A stretch of DNA of 46,171 nucleotides from Planctomycetota bacterium (GTDB taxonomy: Bacteria > Planctomycetota > Planctomycetia > Pirellulales > Lacipirellulaceae). The notes under the pieces were generated by a model. It worked only from the letters and a program-made list of their open reading frames with translations. It was not told the origin of the DNA and did not search any database. How positions within the stretch are numbered: position 1 is the first letter of the stretch; the number at the start of each line of letters is the position of its first letter. Position numbers and translations under genes: made by a program. Shown piece after piece: positions 1 through 8,945 of the stretch. The stretch covers positions 1-46,171 of the forward strand of contig JABDGM010000027.1 in NCBI GenBank assembly GCA_013286045.1. The letters are read 5' to 3'.

Positions 1-205
1 CCCCAACCGACTGGCTTTCGTTGTTCCAAGAGCTACTACGGGAATCGCCTTCGGGATCTAGCGCGGGAACGAATTTTTTTCTCGAAAAACTGTCAAAGAC
101 CTTGTCGTGCCGAGCGGACGGCGAGTCTCGATGCTTGCGTGGCCCCCACCAGGGCACGACAATATTGGGGAATATCTCGCTCCCCTGGCTGGTTGGGTTA
201 TTCAA

Positions 206-802
206 ATGGTCGATGCGTGGCTTCCGACCACTCGCGCAACCTTGCTGGCGCGGCTTCGACATGATCCGCTGAACGATAGCGCGTGGGATGAGTTCGTAGA
301 ACACTACGGGCGTCACATCTACCGGTGGTGCCGACAATGGAGGTTGCAGGACGCCGACGCTGAAGACGTAACCCAAGAAATCATGCTGAAGCTCGCCCGC
401 AAACTGCGCGAGTTCACCTATAACCCGGAGAGCAGTTTTCGTGGCTGGCTGAAGACAGTTGCGCATCACGCGTGGAGGGATTTCGCGGATGGCCGAAGTC
501 GCGTTCGGCCCGCCGGGGATGAACGGGTCTGGGAGCTGCTGCAATCGGTGGAGGCGCGAGACGATCTCATTCACAAATTAGAAGAAGCCTTCGATTTCGA
601 ACTACTAGAGGCGGCAAAGGTTCAGGTGCGGCTTCGCGTAGCACCGCACACATGGGAGGCGTTCCAGCTTCTGGCGATTGATGGTCTACCAGTCGCCGAG
701 GTCGCTGATAGAGTCCAGATGCAGGTGGCCATGGTTTATGTGGCCAAAAGCAAAGTGAAAAAGATGCTTCAAGAAGAAATCCAGAAACTCGAAGCGAATT
801 AG
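206..802 (+). CDS. ECF-type RNA polymerase sigma factor
   Basis: About 198 residues. Region 2 is visible around ADAEDVTQEIMLKLARKL, followed by the FRGWLKTVAHHAWRDF segment. A region-4 helix-turn-helix lies near the C-terminus (TWEAFQLLAIDGLPVAEVADRVQMQVAMVYVAKSK, read in two parts). The frame is open further upstream, but the 33 extra residues look unlike a sigma factor, so the ATG at 206 (MVDAWLPTT) is preferred. It lies 113 bp before a Ser/Thr kinase whose N-terminus carries an HxxxCxxC zinc-finger-like anti-sigma motif, so the kinase is probably its regulator. This sigma differs clearly from the two PF07638-like ECF factors later in the window. Confidence 0.88.
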   Translation: MVDAWLPTTRATLLARLRHDPLNDSAWDEFVEHYGRHIYRWCRQWRLQDADAEDVTQEIMLKLARKLREFTYNPESSFRGWLKTVAHHAWRDFADGRSRVRPAGDERVWELLQSVEARDDLIHKLEEAFDFELLEAAKVQVRLRVAPHTWEAFQLLAIDGLPVAEVADRVQMQVAMVYVAKSKVKKMLQEEIQKLEAN

Positions 803-915
803 TCTCCCCAATTGATCGCTTTTGCCGCGCGCCGACGCGCAGTTTCCATGCGGGGCGACTGGTTCCAAAGGGATGCGTTTCAACCGTTCATTCGCACATT
901 CTTCGAAGCCGACTT

Positions 916-2925
916 ATGACGCTTTGCCCCTCTGACAATTCGCTGGCCCTACTGTTAGACGATGCATTGGGCTCGTTCGATCGAGACGCCATTGCCGAAC
1001 ACGTAGAAGGATGCGCCGCGTGCCAGGAAAGGCTCGCTCACCTGACCGAAGTTGCGGATGCCGAACTTTTGAAGCGCGCCGAGAACATTCCACCACGCGG
1101 TGAAACAGAAGAAGAGATCGTACGCCGATTGAAGTTATTACGACGTCCACTGACACCGATCCCGTCAGGTCCTGCGGATACCACGATCGGGATTTTCGCG
1201 CAGCGCGAACTTGCGGCTCCGGTCGTGAGCGAATCAGATTGGCCGACCGTACCAGGCTATGAAATCATTGGAATTCTGGGGCGTGGCGGCGTGGGCGTCG
1301 TCTTCAAAGCTTGGCAACTCGCGTTGCCGCGCATTGTGGCAATAAAGATGCTCGGAGATTGGGCGCGCGCCGGCGAAAAGGAACTTGCACGATTTCGTGC
1401 CGAGGCCGACGTAATTGCACGGTTGCAGCATCCAAATATCGTCCAGATTTATGATGTTGGCGACGTTGCCGGCCGACCCTATTTTGTTTTGGAATACATC
1501 GCCGGCGGCAGCTTGGCGCAGCACCTCAATGGGACGCCGCAGTCGGGCCGTCTGGCAGCGCAGTTTGTCGAAGTGCTGGCGCGGGCCGTTCAGGCCGCGC
1601 ATTCGGATGGTGTCGTCCATCGTGATCTCAAACCAGCCAACATCCTGTTGATTCCGGCCCAGCAAGACGCTGCCGCGCGAATGCTCGATGGCACGCGCGG
1701 TCCCACGACGTTTACCGCAAACGGCGGCCCACTAAAGGCGGTTCCCAAAATTGCCGACTTTGGCATGGCAAAGTGTGCGGTTTCTCATGGCGAGTCACAA
1801 CTCCTTCGCAGCCTCACGGTCACGGGTGACTTGCTTGGCACACCGAGCTACATGGCCCCTGAACAAGCGTCGCCGGGCGGCCAGCCGATCGGGCCAGCCG
1901 CCGATATCTACGCGCTTGGCGCCATTCTCTATGAGCTCCTCACCGGCCGACCGCCGTTTAAGGGGGAAACGCCACTCGATACGGTTCTGCAAGTTTTACA
2001 CAACGAGCCAGTTGCCGTGACAGAGTTGCAGCCGAACGCCCCGCGCGATCTCGAGACAATCTGCCTCAAATGTTTGCGGAAGGAACCGCGATACCGTTAT
2101 GAGAGCGCTAGCGATCTGGCCGACGACTTGCAGAGTTTTCTGCGAGGTGAACAAATCCAAGCACGCTCTCACGGAACAGTAGAAAAACTATGGCGTTGGG
2201 TTCGTGAGCATCCGGCGACGTCGGCGCTTCTCGCCGTAGGCCTGCTGACCCCGATTCTCGCGCTAGTTACACTTTCGCTTTTGTCGGCACGGTTGGTGCG
2301 CTCCAGCGCACTGGAAAGTGCTGCGCAACAGGCGGAACTCCTCGAGCATGCCAACAATCAATATAGTCTGATCGTCCAGCGCGTTGAGCAAGCGCACTAT
2401 CCAGTGAATAAAATGGTGCCGCCCACGCCGAATACCGTCCCTCTCAGCATTCCCGCCACATTTCTGCACGACGTGGGGCAAGAGTTACGCGAGGACAGTG
2501 AGACCGGCATTCAAGTCCGCCAATACAGCGACTATCCGTTTCCTTGGCGTACCAATGGCGGACCACACGACGATTTCGAGCGCCAGGCGCTGCACCGCAT
2601 GCGGCAGACCAACGGACAGGAGACGGTTCACGAATTCACCGAGATCGACGGTGAGCCAGTCGTGCGCTATGCTCAAGCGCGCATTATGAAGCAATCATGC
2701 GTTGACTGTCACAACACGCATCCTCTTTCGACCCGCACAAATTGGAAAGTCGGCGACGTCCGCGGAGTTCTCGAGATCATCCGCCCGCTCAAAAACGACG
2801 AGGCACGTGTCACCCAGGCATTGCAGCTAACACTATTAGTGAGTGCCGTTGGATCGGGTTTCCTACTGTTGGGAGGCATGCTTGCCGTCTGGGCCAAGCA
2901 TCGGCCTATCGGTGCCGGTGCGTGA
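916..2925 (+). CDS. Membrane Ser/Thr protein kinase with N-terminal zinc-finger anti-sigma motif and heme-binding sensor domain
   Basis: 669 residues. An anti-sigma-like zinc motif HxxxCxxC is at H29/C33/C36. The kinase domain runs from about 110 to 410 with glycine loop GRGGVG (122-127), HRDLKP (H235-D237) and DFG (D281). A transmembrane helix at about 435-458 leads into an extracytoplasmic domain containing SCVDCHN, a c-type heme motif (C595, C598, H599). A second helix at about 634-656 ends the protein. The loop between the helices resembles the Tll0287-like/DUF3365 family. I infer a receptor kinase sensing redox state or a heme ligand outside the membrane and signalling to the upstream ECF sigma factor through the zinc-finger segment. 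The kinase and CxxCH motifs are seen directly; the DUF3365 name is from recall of the family. Confidence 0.88.
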   Translation: MTLCPSDNSLALLLDDALGSFDRDAIAEHVEGCAACQERLAHLTEVADAELLKRAENIPPRGETEEEIVRRLKLLRRPLTPIPSGPADTTIGIFAQRELAAPVVSESDWPTVPGYEIIGILGRGGVGVVFKAWQLALPRIVAIKMLGDWARAGEKELARFRAEADVIARLQHPNIVQIYDVGDVAGRPYFVLEYIAGGSLAQHLNGTPQSGRLAAQFVEVLARAVQAAHSDGVVHRDLKPANILLIPAQQDAAARMLDGTRGPTTFTANGGPLKAVPKIADFGMAKCAVSHGESQLLRSLTVTGDLLGTPSYMAPEQASPGGQPIGPAADIYALGAILYELLTGRPPFKGETPLDTVLQVLHNEPVAVTELQPNAPRDLETICLKCLRKEPRYRYESASDLADDLQSFLRGEQIQARSHGTVEKLWRWVREHPATSALLAVGLLTPILALVTLSLLSARLVRSSALESAAQQAELLEHANNQYSLIVQRVEQAHYPVNKMVPPTPNTVPLSIPATFLHDVGQELREDSETGIQVRQYSDYPFPWRTNGGPHDDFERQALHRMRQTNGQETVHEFTEIDGEPVVRYAQARIMKQSCVDCHNTHPLSTRTNWKVGDVRGVLEIIRPLKNDEARVTQALQLTLLVSAVGSGFLLLGGMLAVWAKHRPIGAGA

Positions 2926-3314
2926 TCGAAACACGGCCACACACATGGTTATCTCACGGTCGGTGGCGCAGAATGGGACCGCATAAAGAAATGAGTTCTT
3001 GATGTTCCGAAGCACTTCGACTTCGCCGCAATCGAGACCAATTTGCCGAATGGACGAACCCGAGGCTATCGAAAACTTATTCGAGGCCGCGACGAAATCA
3101 CCGAATTGGGATTCGGGTGTAGCAATCTTGCTTTTAGCGGCACGGCCAGCCGACTGTGAGGTGTCATTCGTGGGCATATTTACAAACCCGAGTATCACAG
3201 CTTAGCGTAAGGAGTCGTCCAACAACAAACGCACGGCTCGGTTTATGGAGCGCGCGCTTCATTCTCGTATGAGACGGCCCACGCATTCAGCGGCCGGAAA
3301 ACGAAAGGCTTCCT
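2926..3314. other. Gene-free interval between heme-sensor kinase and peroxiredoxin
   Basis: About 390 bp with short overlapping open frames on both strands, none with a ribosome-binding site, a recognisable domain or support from its neighbours. The last part (about 3220-3314) presumably holds the promoter of the peroxiredoxin gene, but no clear -10/-35 pair is visible. Confidence 0.5.
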
Positions 3315-3779
3315 ATGTCTCTGCTTCAACCTGGCGTACCGGCTCCCGATTTCACACTGAACGTAACTCCCAGTCAACAATTGTCACTCCATGAGCTCCG
3401 TGGAAATCCCGTCATTCTCGCCTTCTACCCGGCCGATTGGAGTCCCGTGTGCGGCGACCAGATGGCACTCTACAACGAGATCCTGCCTGAATTTCGCAAA
3501 GCGTCCGCAACCCTCTTGGGCATCTCGGTCGATGGTGTGTGGTGCCACGAGGCGTTCGCCAAGGATCGCCATCTTCACTTTCCTGTTCTCGCCGACTTTG
3601 AACCGAAAGGCGACGTCTCGAGAAAGTACGGAGTGTATCGTGAGGCCGACGGCTTCTGCGAGCGCGCGCTCTTCGTCATCGACAAACAAGGGATCATAAC
3701 TTGGAGCTTCCTCTCGCCCGTGGGGATCAACCCAGGTGCAGATGGAATACTCGACGCTCTCGACAATCTTGCGAGGTAA
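3315..3779 (+). CDS. Peroxiredoxin (AhpC/TSA, Bcp/AhpE-like)
   Basis: 154 residues, normal for a one-domain peroxiredoxin. N-terminal PGVPAPDFTL is the typical opening. The peroxidatic cysteine is C46 in ADWSPVCGDQM, and the downstream ERALFVIDKQG is the usual strand carrying the conserved Arg. It should reduce H2O2 or organic peroxides in the cytoplasm; there is no signal peptide. The stop is 6 bp before a DsbA-like thioredoxin-fold gene, so the two are probably one operon. A purine-rich GAAAGG lies upstream of the ATG. Confidence 0.93.
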   Translation: MSLLQPGVPAPDFTLNVTPSQQLSLHELRGNPVILAFYPADWSPVCGDQMALYNEILPEFRKASATLLGISVDGVWCHEAFAKDRHLHFPVLADFEPKGDVSRKYGVYREADGFCERALFVIDKQGIITWSFLSPVGINPGADGILDALDNLAR

Positions 3780-3785
3780 GAACCC

Positions 3786-4301
3786 ATGCTCAGAATTCCC
3801 GTCTCCGATGCCGACCATGTGCAGGGTAACTTGAACTCCGCCGTAGTACTCGTTGAGTATGGCGATTACCAATGCCCGCATTGCGGCCACGCGTATTCAA
3901 TCGTGAAACAAGTGCAGCAACAATTCGGCGATCAACTCGCGTTTGTCTTCCGCAACTTTCCGCTCGCAGAGATTCATCCAAACGCCGAAGCCGCTGCCGA
4001 GACTGCCGAATTTGCAGCATCGAAAGGACTCTTCTGGGAAATGCACGACGCCATCTACGAGAACCAGGAATCGCTATCCGTTGAGACACTCATGCGACTC
4101 GCGCAGCAACTGACACTTTCGCCACTATCGCTCGAAGATGCGTGGGTCAAGAGAGCCTATCTCGAACGCGTTCGAGAAGATTTTTCTGGCGGCGTGCGTA
4201 GCGGTGTTAACGGCACACCCACGTTCTTCATCAACGGCCGTCGCCACGAAGGTGCGTTCGAGTTGGAAGATCTTGTCGCAGCGGTTGATGCCGCGCTTTA
4301 A
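3786..4301 (+). CDS. DsbA/FrnE-like thioredoxin-fold protein
   Basis: 171 residues. The active site CPHC (C30-C33) sits in VEYGDYQCPHCGHAY, and the cis-proline loop is in GTPTFFINGRRHEG near the C-terminus, with the helical insert between, as in DsbA/thioredoxin_4 proteins. There is no signal peptide, so it probably acts in the cytoplasm, perhaps as a reductase or as a partner of the peroxiredoxin immediately upstream. GAGG lies about 10 nt before the ATG. Partnership with the peroxiredoxin is inferred from spacing only. Confidence 0.92.
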   Translation: MLRIPVSDADHVQGNLNSAVVLVEYGDYQCPHCGHAYSIVKQVQQQFGDQLAFVFRNFPLAEIHPNAEAAAETAEFAASKGLFWEMHDAIYENQESLSVETLMRLAQQLTLSPLSLEDAWVKRAYLERVREDFSGGVRSGVNGTPTFFINGRRHEGAFELEDLVAAVDAAL

Positions 4302-4531
4302 GTCGGGAGGTGGACTTGTACCTACGCCAGGGATGTACCGTCAAAGGCGTGAGTTCTTGCCACTGGCGCCCAGTGACAACGGTCGTTTGACGATACGATT
4401 GCCACGATCGCTGACAACGAAGAGAATGCATACTAGTCGTTAAGCCCAAAATCGTCCTCCTGCCCTGCGGCCGATTTCGCTGCCGTGGGCTAGCCCCCTT
4501 TCTCATTGGCGAAGAATGATGGTTCAAGGTC

Positions 4532-5371
4532 ATGCTTATTCGCGCCGGGTTCGAAGCGGCTTTTGATTTTTCAAAGCCGGCCGCCATTTTGCTGAACGCG
4601 TACGTGCATCCCTCACGGACCCACACAATCTGCTGGCTTGAACGACTGACAGTTCAGCCTCAGGCAGATATTTGGGAGTACACAGATGTGTATGGCAACC
4701 TCTGTGGCAGAACGTCCGTGCCGACCGGTCGCGTCGTGTTCCGCACCGATGCCGTAATTGAAGACAACGGATTGCCGGACGTCCAGCTTTACGATGCGTT
4801 GCAACACAGCGTGCAAGATTTGCCGAGCGACGTGCTCTTATTTTTGCTTGCCAGCCGCTATTGTGAGGTCGACAGCGAACTTCGCGATACGGCTTGGTCG
4901 CTTTTCGGTCACTTGCCGGCCGGTTGGCCACTCGTTCAAGCGGTGTGCAACTACGTTCACCAGCATATTCGATTCGACTACATGCAGGCCCGGGCCAATC
5001 GCACGGCGCTGGAAGTGTTTCGTGAACGGGCCGGGGTCTGTCGCGATTACATGCACTTGGCGGTCGCATTTTGCAGATCGCTCAATATTCCGGCCCGGTA
5101 CTGCACCGGTTATCTCGGCGATATCGGCGTGCCGCGGCAACCTTCTCCAATGGACTTCAGCGCCTGGTTTGAAGTTTATCTGGGCGGACAGTGGCATGCT
5201 TTCGATGCCCGCAACAACGTGCCACGTATCGGCAGGATTCTGATGGCTCGGGGCCGCGATGCGGCCGATGTGGCGCTAACGACCACATTCGGGGTCAACC
5301 AACTCCACTCCTTTCGGGTGTGGAGCGATGAAGTGCCTGCCGCGACATTGCCACACATATTGGGTAATTGA
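4532..5371 (+). CDS. Transglutaminase-like cysteine protease-fold protein
   Basis: 279 residues. An N-terminal beta-rich domain (about 1-110) precedes a transglutaminase core with catalytic Cys170 (RAGVCRDYMHLAVAFCR) and Asp225 (WHAFDARNN). At the place of the classical His (DFHAW) the sequence reads MDFSAWFEVYLGG, so Ser210 replaces it; from recall, non-His residues occur here in several bacterial members. The C-terminal VPRIGRILMARGRDAADVALT is characteristic of this bacterial family. No signal peptide. The preceding 230 bp has no gene. The substrate cannot be deduced. Confidence 0.88.
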   Translation: MLIRAGFEAAFDFSKPAAILLNAYVHPSRTHTICWLERLTVQPQADIWEYTDVYGNLCGRTSVPTGRVVFRTDAVIEDNGLPDVQLYDALQHSVQDLPSDVLLFLLASRYCEVDSELRDTAWSLFGHLPAGWPLVQAVCNYVHQHIRFDYMQARANRTALEVFRERAGVCRDYMHLAVAFCRSLNIPARYCTGYLGDIGVPRQPSPMDFSAWFEVYLGGQWHAFDARNNVPRIGRILMARGRDAADVALTTTFGVNQLHSFRVWSDEVPAATLPHILGN

Positions 5372-5598
5372 TCGATGCGCGCGGCGCGTCATCAATTATA
5401 CGAACTACTCTGACTGGTAGCCGATTCCAATATGGGTCGATTCTCAGCGATTGTCATGGACTACCGAGTTTTGACACGTGGCATTTGGCATCGGCCGCCA
5501 CAGTCATCCGACTGAAAGTGGCACGACAATCAGAAAGGTAATTAACTGCTTTGGAACAGCAGCACTTGCCACCGAGCCGCCGGCGACGACATGCGCAA

Positions 5599-6420
5599 TC
5601 ATTCGTTTCCGACTTTCTTTCCTTCGATATCCGATTGGCCTTCCTTGTGGCGGACGACCGCCGTCACTTCTCCTTGTTCGTTCTTGACGAAGGTAAATCG
5701 CGCGCCATCAATCTTGAGGAAGAATGTAGTTTCCGAATCCGGATAAATATTGAATGCGCCTGGGCCGACGTTCTTGCTCCTAACTTGTCCGACCAACTGA
5801 TCTCCTTCTCGCCAGACTTTCAGTCTGCCGCCCGCGGGAAGCGCGGCGGTGGACACGAATTCGTAGTGGCCGACACAGGCATCAAGAAGTTTTGTATCCA
5901 GCTCGACGGCGACACGCGGTCTGGGAGCTTCAGGAACGTTGAGCGGCTGATTGGAGATTTTTTCATAAGTAAGCGATTTGCCCCGGTAGTCCATCGTCAA
6001 ACCGGTCACATTTCCGCGAGCATCCTCAGAAAAGGCAACCAGCGTGCCATTCAGCCATTCAAAAAAACGGCTCTGTGATTCCCGCAACAATTCACCGCCG
6101 CCAAGCGGCAACACGGGGTCAAAGGGCCAAGATCTTGAGCCTGTGGGCTCGGCGAAGAGCCGATTCCCGTCGTGGCGAATAGCTATTCCGGGTTGGGAAC
6201 AGGCAAAACGCTCACCAGCCACGTGACTTAAGACGAGAGCGACGAGCGCCACCAAAAGGCCACTGATTAGCACCGCGTAGCCCCGGATGGTCCATCGCTC
6301 GCGAAGACTATTAGTGCGCCAGAGGAGTACCAATAGGACCGTGATATAGAGGCCCGCCGGAATATATAGAGGCGCTTTGGGTGCCTCGACGAGATACTGC
6401 CTCAGCCAGCGCATTCGCAT
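5599..6420 (-). CDS. Two-TM membrane protein with DUF3471-like C-terminal domain, possible serine-hydrolase remnant
   Basis: About 273 residues from the ATG at 6420 (MRMRWLRQYL). Two hydrophobic segments are visible: LYIPAGLYITVLLVLLW (about 18-34) and YAVLISGLLVALVALVLSHVAG (about 47-68). The C-terminal 100 residues (LDACVGHYEF ... GGRLKVWREGDQLVGQ ... NIYPDSETTFFLKIDGARFTFVKNEQG) resemble the DUF3471 domain that often follows a beta-lactamase/serine-hydrolase domain. No catalytic SxxK domain is present upstream; instead the preceding DNA holds an unrelated repeat-protein scrap. It may therefore be the surviving C-terminal half of a larger protein. The frame remains open to 6591, but that part looks non-coding. 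Confidence 0.6.
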   Translation of the reverse strand: MRMRWLRQYLVEAPKAPLYIPAGLYITVLLVLLWRTNSLRERWTIRGYAVLISGLLVALVALVLSHVAGERFACSQPGIAIRHDGNRLFAEPTGSRSWPFDPVLPLGGGELLRESQSRFFEWLNGTLVAFSEDARGNVTGLTMDYRGKSLTYEKISNQPLNVPEAPRPRVAVELDTKLLDACVGHYEFVSTAALPAGGRLKVWREGDQLVGQVRSKNVGPGAFNIYPDSETTFFLKIDGARFTFVKNEQGEVTAVVRHKEGQSDIEGKKVGNE

Positions 6421-6599
6421 CGCAAAATCTGGTGAAGGCTGGTACTGCCCCACACGGGCGTCAGTTCGAATGTCATTCCCGAGCCGTTCGAAAGCGTGCC
6501 ATCGCCGATGATATATGAGGCACCGTTGGCGCCGAATGCGTCGGCCGTCCGCCACCAGCCGATCGCCGTTAGAGGCGACTGACATACACAATAGCCCAA
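6402..6599 (-). pseudogene. Degraded fragment of a GloVer-type repeat protein
   Basis: In this frame the DNA encodes GANGASYIIGDG and NGSGMTFELTPVWGSTSLH. This resembles the tandem repeat of 'choice-of-anchor' GloVer proteins (NGxGTVFELTP...), which are secreted beta-propeller-like proteins. Only one partial repeat remains, without signal peptide or start context, and it overlaps the start of the next minus-strand gene. I read it as a scrap of a deleted gene. The similarity is short, so this call is tentative. Confidence 0.35.
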
Positions 6600-6708
6600 T
6601 AAGTTGAGGGCTGCGCAGCCTGCAGAAGAGCCCAGTCCTGCGACAGACGTGCCAGCGCCCCTGCAGTTTTAACGGTTGCGACCTATGAGCCCCGTCGAAG
6701 CTACCAGT

Positions 6709-6987
6709 TCAGTCGTTAAGCAACTCGTTCATCGCGTCAAACACGACTTCGTGCAGCCGATCTTCCAACACCATGACGTCGTCGGCTCCCATTCCGGTCG
6801 CTTCTGAGGCAGCGGTGGCAGCGATTCCTACGGCGGCCTGAGCGATCGCAAGCGTAACCAGCTGCTCGTCCAGATCATACTGTGCGGCGAAGCCAGGGGT
6901 CATATCGTTAAGGGTTTTCGACATCGCGTTCCCGATGGCGCTGGCGGCCAGATTGGCCTTTCGCGCTTTTTCTACATTCTCTTCCAT
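6709..6987 (-). CDS. Small Ala-rich helical protein of unknown function
   Basis: 92 residues, not recognised. Composition is acidic and Ala/Met-rich (MEENVEKARKANLAASAIGN ... LVTLAIAQAAVGIAATAASEATG ... VLEDRLHEVVFDAMNELLND). It is predicted all-helical, with one moderately hydrophobic stretch at about 43-63 but no convincing membrane helix or signal peptide. AAGG lies about 9 nt before the ATG. It starts 46 bp after the stop of the hybrid histidine kinase on the same strand, so the two are probably co-transcribed and it may be an accessory to that kinase. Confidence 0.7.
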   Translation of the reverse strand: MEENVEKARKANLAASAIGNAMSKTLNDMTPGFAAQYDLDEQLVTLAIAQAAVGIAATAASEATGMGADDVMVLEDRLHEVVFDAMNELLND

Positions 6988-7033
6988 GATCGAGCCTTCT
7001 TCTGAGTCAGTTTCGCCGCAGAGCGGCGCGTTC

Positions 7034-8584
7034 CTATTGGCGAGCGGTTTTCAAGGTTGCCAGCAGCTTGTCCAAAGCTAAAGGTTTTACGAAGTGATGA
7101 TCGAATCCTGATTGTTGCGGACGATCGCGATCGGCCTCACTTGGTGTGAAACCGGTGAGCGCGCACAGCAGAATGTTCTCAAACTGCGGCATTGCGCGAA
7201 GCGCGCGAGCCACCTCATACCCGTCGACTCCGGGCAGGCCAATGTCGCATAGCACGACGTCAGGCGAAAAGGCGGGAGCTGCTTCAATCGCCGTGCTTCC
7301 AGAGCGGACCAGCAGCACTTCATGCCCTTCGAGGCGGAGAAGCATCGCCAACGTATCGCCGGAGTCGATGTTATCTTCCACAATAAGAATCTGAAGAGCA
7401 TCTTCTTTGACGGCAGGCTGTAATTTGGTAACGGCCGGGCGATTCTCTGGCGGTTCAGCGAGCGCGGGCAGCCGAACCGTGAATTCGCTGCCGGAGCCCA
7501 AGCCGGCACTGTGGGCTTGTACGCGGCCGCCATGCATTTCTACGATCGAACCGACCAAAGCCAGGCCAATGCCGAGGCCGGCGTGCGAACGCTTAGTACC
7601 TGTATCGATCTGCCCGAACATTTCGAAAATCCGAGGTAGCGACTCTGAGGCGATTCCGATGCCATTGTCTTTCACGAGAACTACGGCCTCGTCGCCATCT
7701 TGCCGAACGGAAACCCGAATCTCGCCGGAGGGGTTGGTGTAGTTTGCGGCGTTATGAAGCAGATTGACGAAGGCCTGTTCCAATCGGCCAGCGTCTCCCT
7801 CGATCCAAATGGGCTTCATTGGAAGGGAGACGAAAAACTCGTGCTTTCGGGCGTCTATCAACGGGCGGACGCTTTCCGTGGCGCGGTTTACGATCAGCCG
7901 CAGTTCAATCGGTTCGGTAAGGAGTCGCAGTTTTCCTTTCGTGATTCGACCGACGTCAAGCAGATCATCGACTAGTCGGACCATCAGACCAATCTGACGT
8001 TCGATAACCGCACTAGCTTGCTGCACGATCGGATCGTCGGACGTCATGCTTTGCAGAATCGCGACGGCGTTGAGAATGGGCGAAAGAGGATTTCGAAGTT
8101 CATGCGACAGGAGGGCCATGAACTCCTCGCGGCTCCGATTGGCCTCCGCCAGGTCATTCGCGCGTTTAGTTTCGGCAACGTTGGCTTCGGACTCAGTAAG
8201 ATCGTGCATTACGCGTGCGAACGATCTCACTTGCTTGTGCTCGTCGAATAACGGTGTAATCGTAGTCTTGCACGAGAAACGTGTTCCATCTTTGCGGACA
8301 TGCCAGCACACCGAGTCGGCTCGGCCGTCGGCGAGCGACTTCTTCAACTCATGTTCCGGCTGACCACTGCGGATGTCCTCCGGAGTAAAGAAACGAGAGA
8401 ACTGTTGGCCGACGACTTCATTCGATTGATAGCCGAGCAACCGTTCTGCGCCGGGATTCCAGCACAGGATGGTTCCGTCTGGCGCGATCACGAAGACGGC
8501 ATATTCGCGGACGTCGGCAACCAAAAGGTCGAATCGCTCGGCGGCTTCTTGGCGCGACAGCGCACCATCAGTGGTTCCTGTCAT
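7034..8584 (-). CDS. Cytoplasmic PAS-containing hybrid sensor histidine kinase
   Basis: 516 residues from the ATG at 8584, which has AAGGG about 7 nt upstream; a GTG at 8635 is in frame but has no such site. Order: PAS domain (about 17-130, YAVFVIAPDGTILCWNPGAERLLGY), HisKA with H161 in SHELRNPLSPILNA, HATPase_c with N-box N274/N278 and DNGIGI at about 306, then a receiver domain (about 399-515) with acidic pair E403/D404, phospho-acceptor D447 in VVLCDIGLPG and K500. No transmembrane segment, so the PAS domain senses an internal signal. There is no output domain; phosphate probably passes on to an unlinked partner. A 92-residue protein follows in the same direction. Confidence 0.95.
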   Translation of the reverse strand: MTGTTDGALSRQEAAERFDLLVADVREYAVFVIAPDGTILCWNPGAERLLGYQSNEVVGQQFSRFFTPEDIRSGQPEHELKKSLADGRADSVCWHVRKDGTRFSCKTTITPLFDEHKQVRSFARVMHDLTESEANVAETKRANDLAEANRSREEFMALLSHELRNPLSPILNAVAILQSMTSDDPIVQQASAVIERQIGLMVRLVDDLLDVGRITKGKLRLLTEPIELRLIVNRATESVRPLIDARKHEFFVSLPMKPIWIEGDAGRLEQAFVNLLHNAANYTNPSGEIRVSVRQDGDEAVVLVKDNGIGIASESLPRIFEMFGQIDTGTKRSHAGLGIGLALVGSIVEMHGGRVQAHSAGLGSGSEFTVRLPALAEPPENRPAVTKLQPAVKEDALQILIVEDNIDSGDTLAMLLRLEGHEVLLVRSGSTAIEAAPAFSPDVVLCDIGLPGVDGYEVARALRAMPQFENILLCALTGFTPSEADRDRPQQSGFDHHFVKPLALDKLLATLKTARQ

Positions 8585-8945
8585 AGACCAACCCTTCGCT
8601 GGAAGTTCGGACACGCGTTTGCCGGCGGCAAACACGTGAGTGGGCAGGTTGGTTAATAGATCGCCGACATCGGGTCGAACGTCGGATAAGAAAGATGCCC
8701 AGTCAAGGCCTCAACATAGCCCTTCACCGGGACCGGAGCAATGACGAACCAAGGAATCTACACGGCGCTGCAAGCATCGCGAGAGAAAGGAAATTCGAAG
8801 AAAATCAGGCTTATGCCTAAGTGGCGCTTAACATCGCTTGCAAGACGTCTAATAACGTGTTTGCTCTAAACGGCCTCACACAAGATGCAGGCTCGGCGCG
8901 ACTCTGCCCTCCCGATGTCAATGCGGCGCGAAAGGTGAGCGTGGC
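8585..8945. other. Gene-free interval upstream of the hybrid histidine kinase
   Basis: About 360 bp between the end of the anti-sigma gene and the start of the histidine kinase, both on the minus strand. It must hold the kinase promoter and possibly a terminator for the sigma/anti-sigma unit. I see neither a clear stem-loop with T-tract nor a convincing promoter. A short CCGAC...GTCGG inverted pair occurs around 8670-8690. Confidence 0.45.

Noticed and set aside
2863-3205. Overlapping 111- and 68-residue frames on opposite strands after the heme-sensor kinase
   Set aside because: Neither has a recognisable domain or a good start, and they overlap each other over most of their length.
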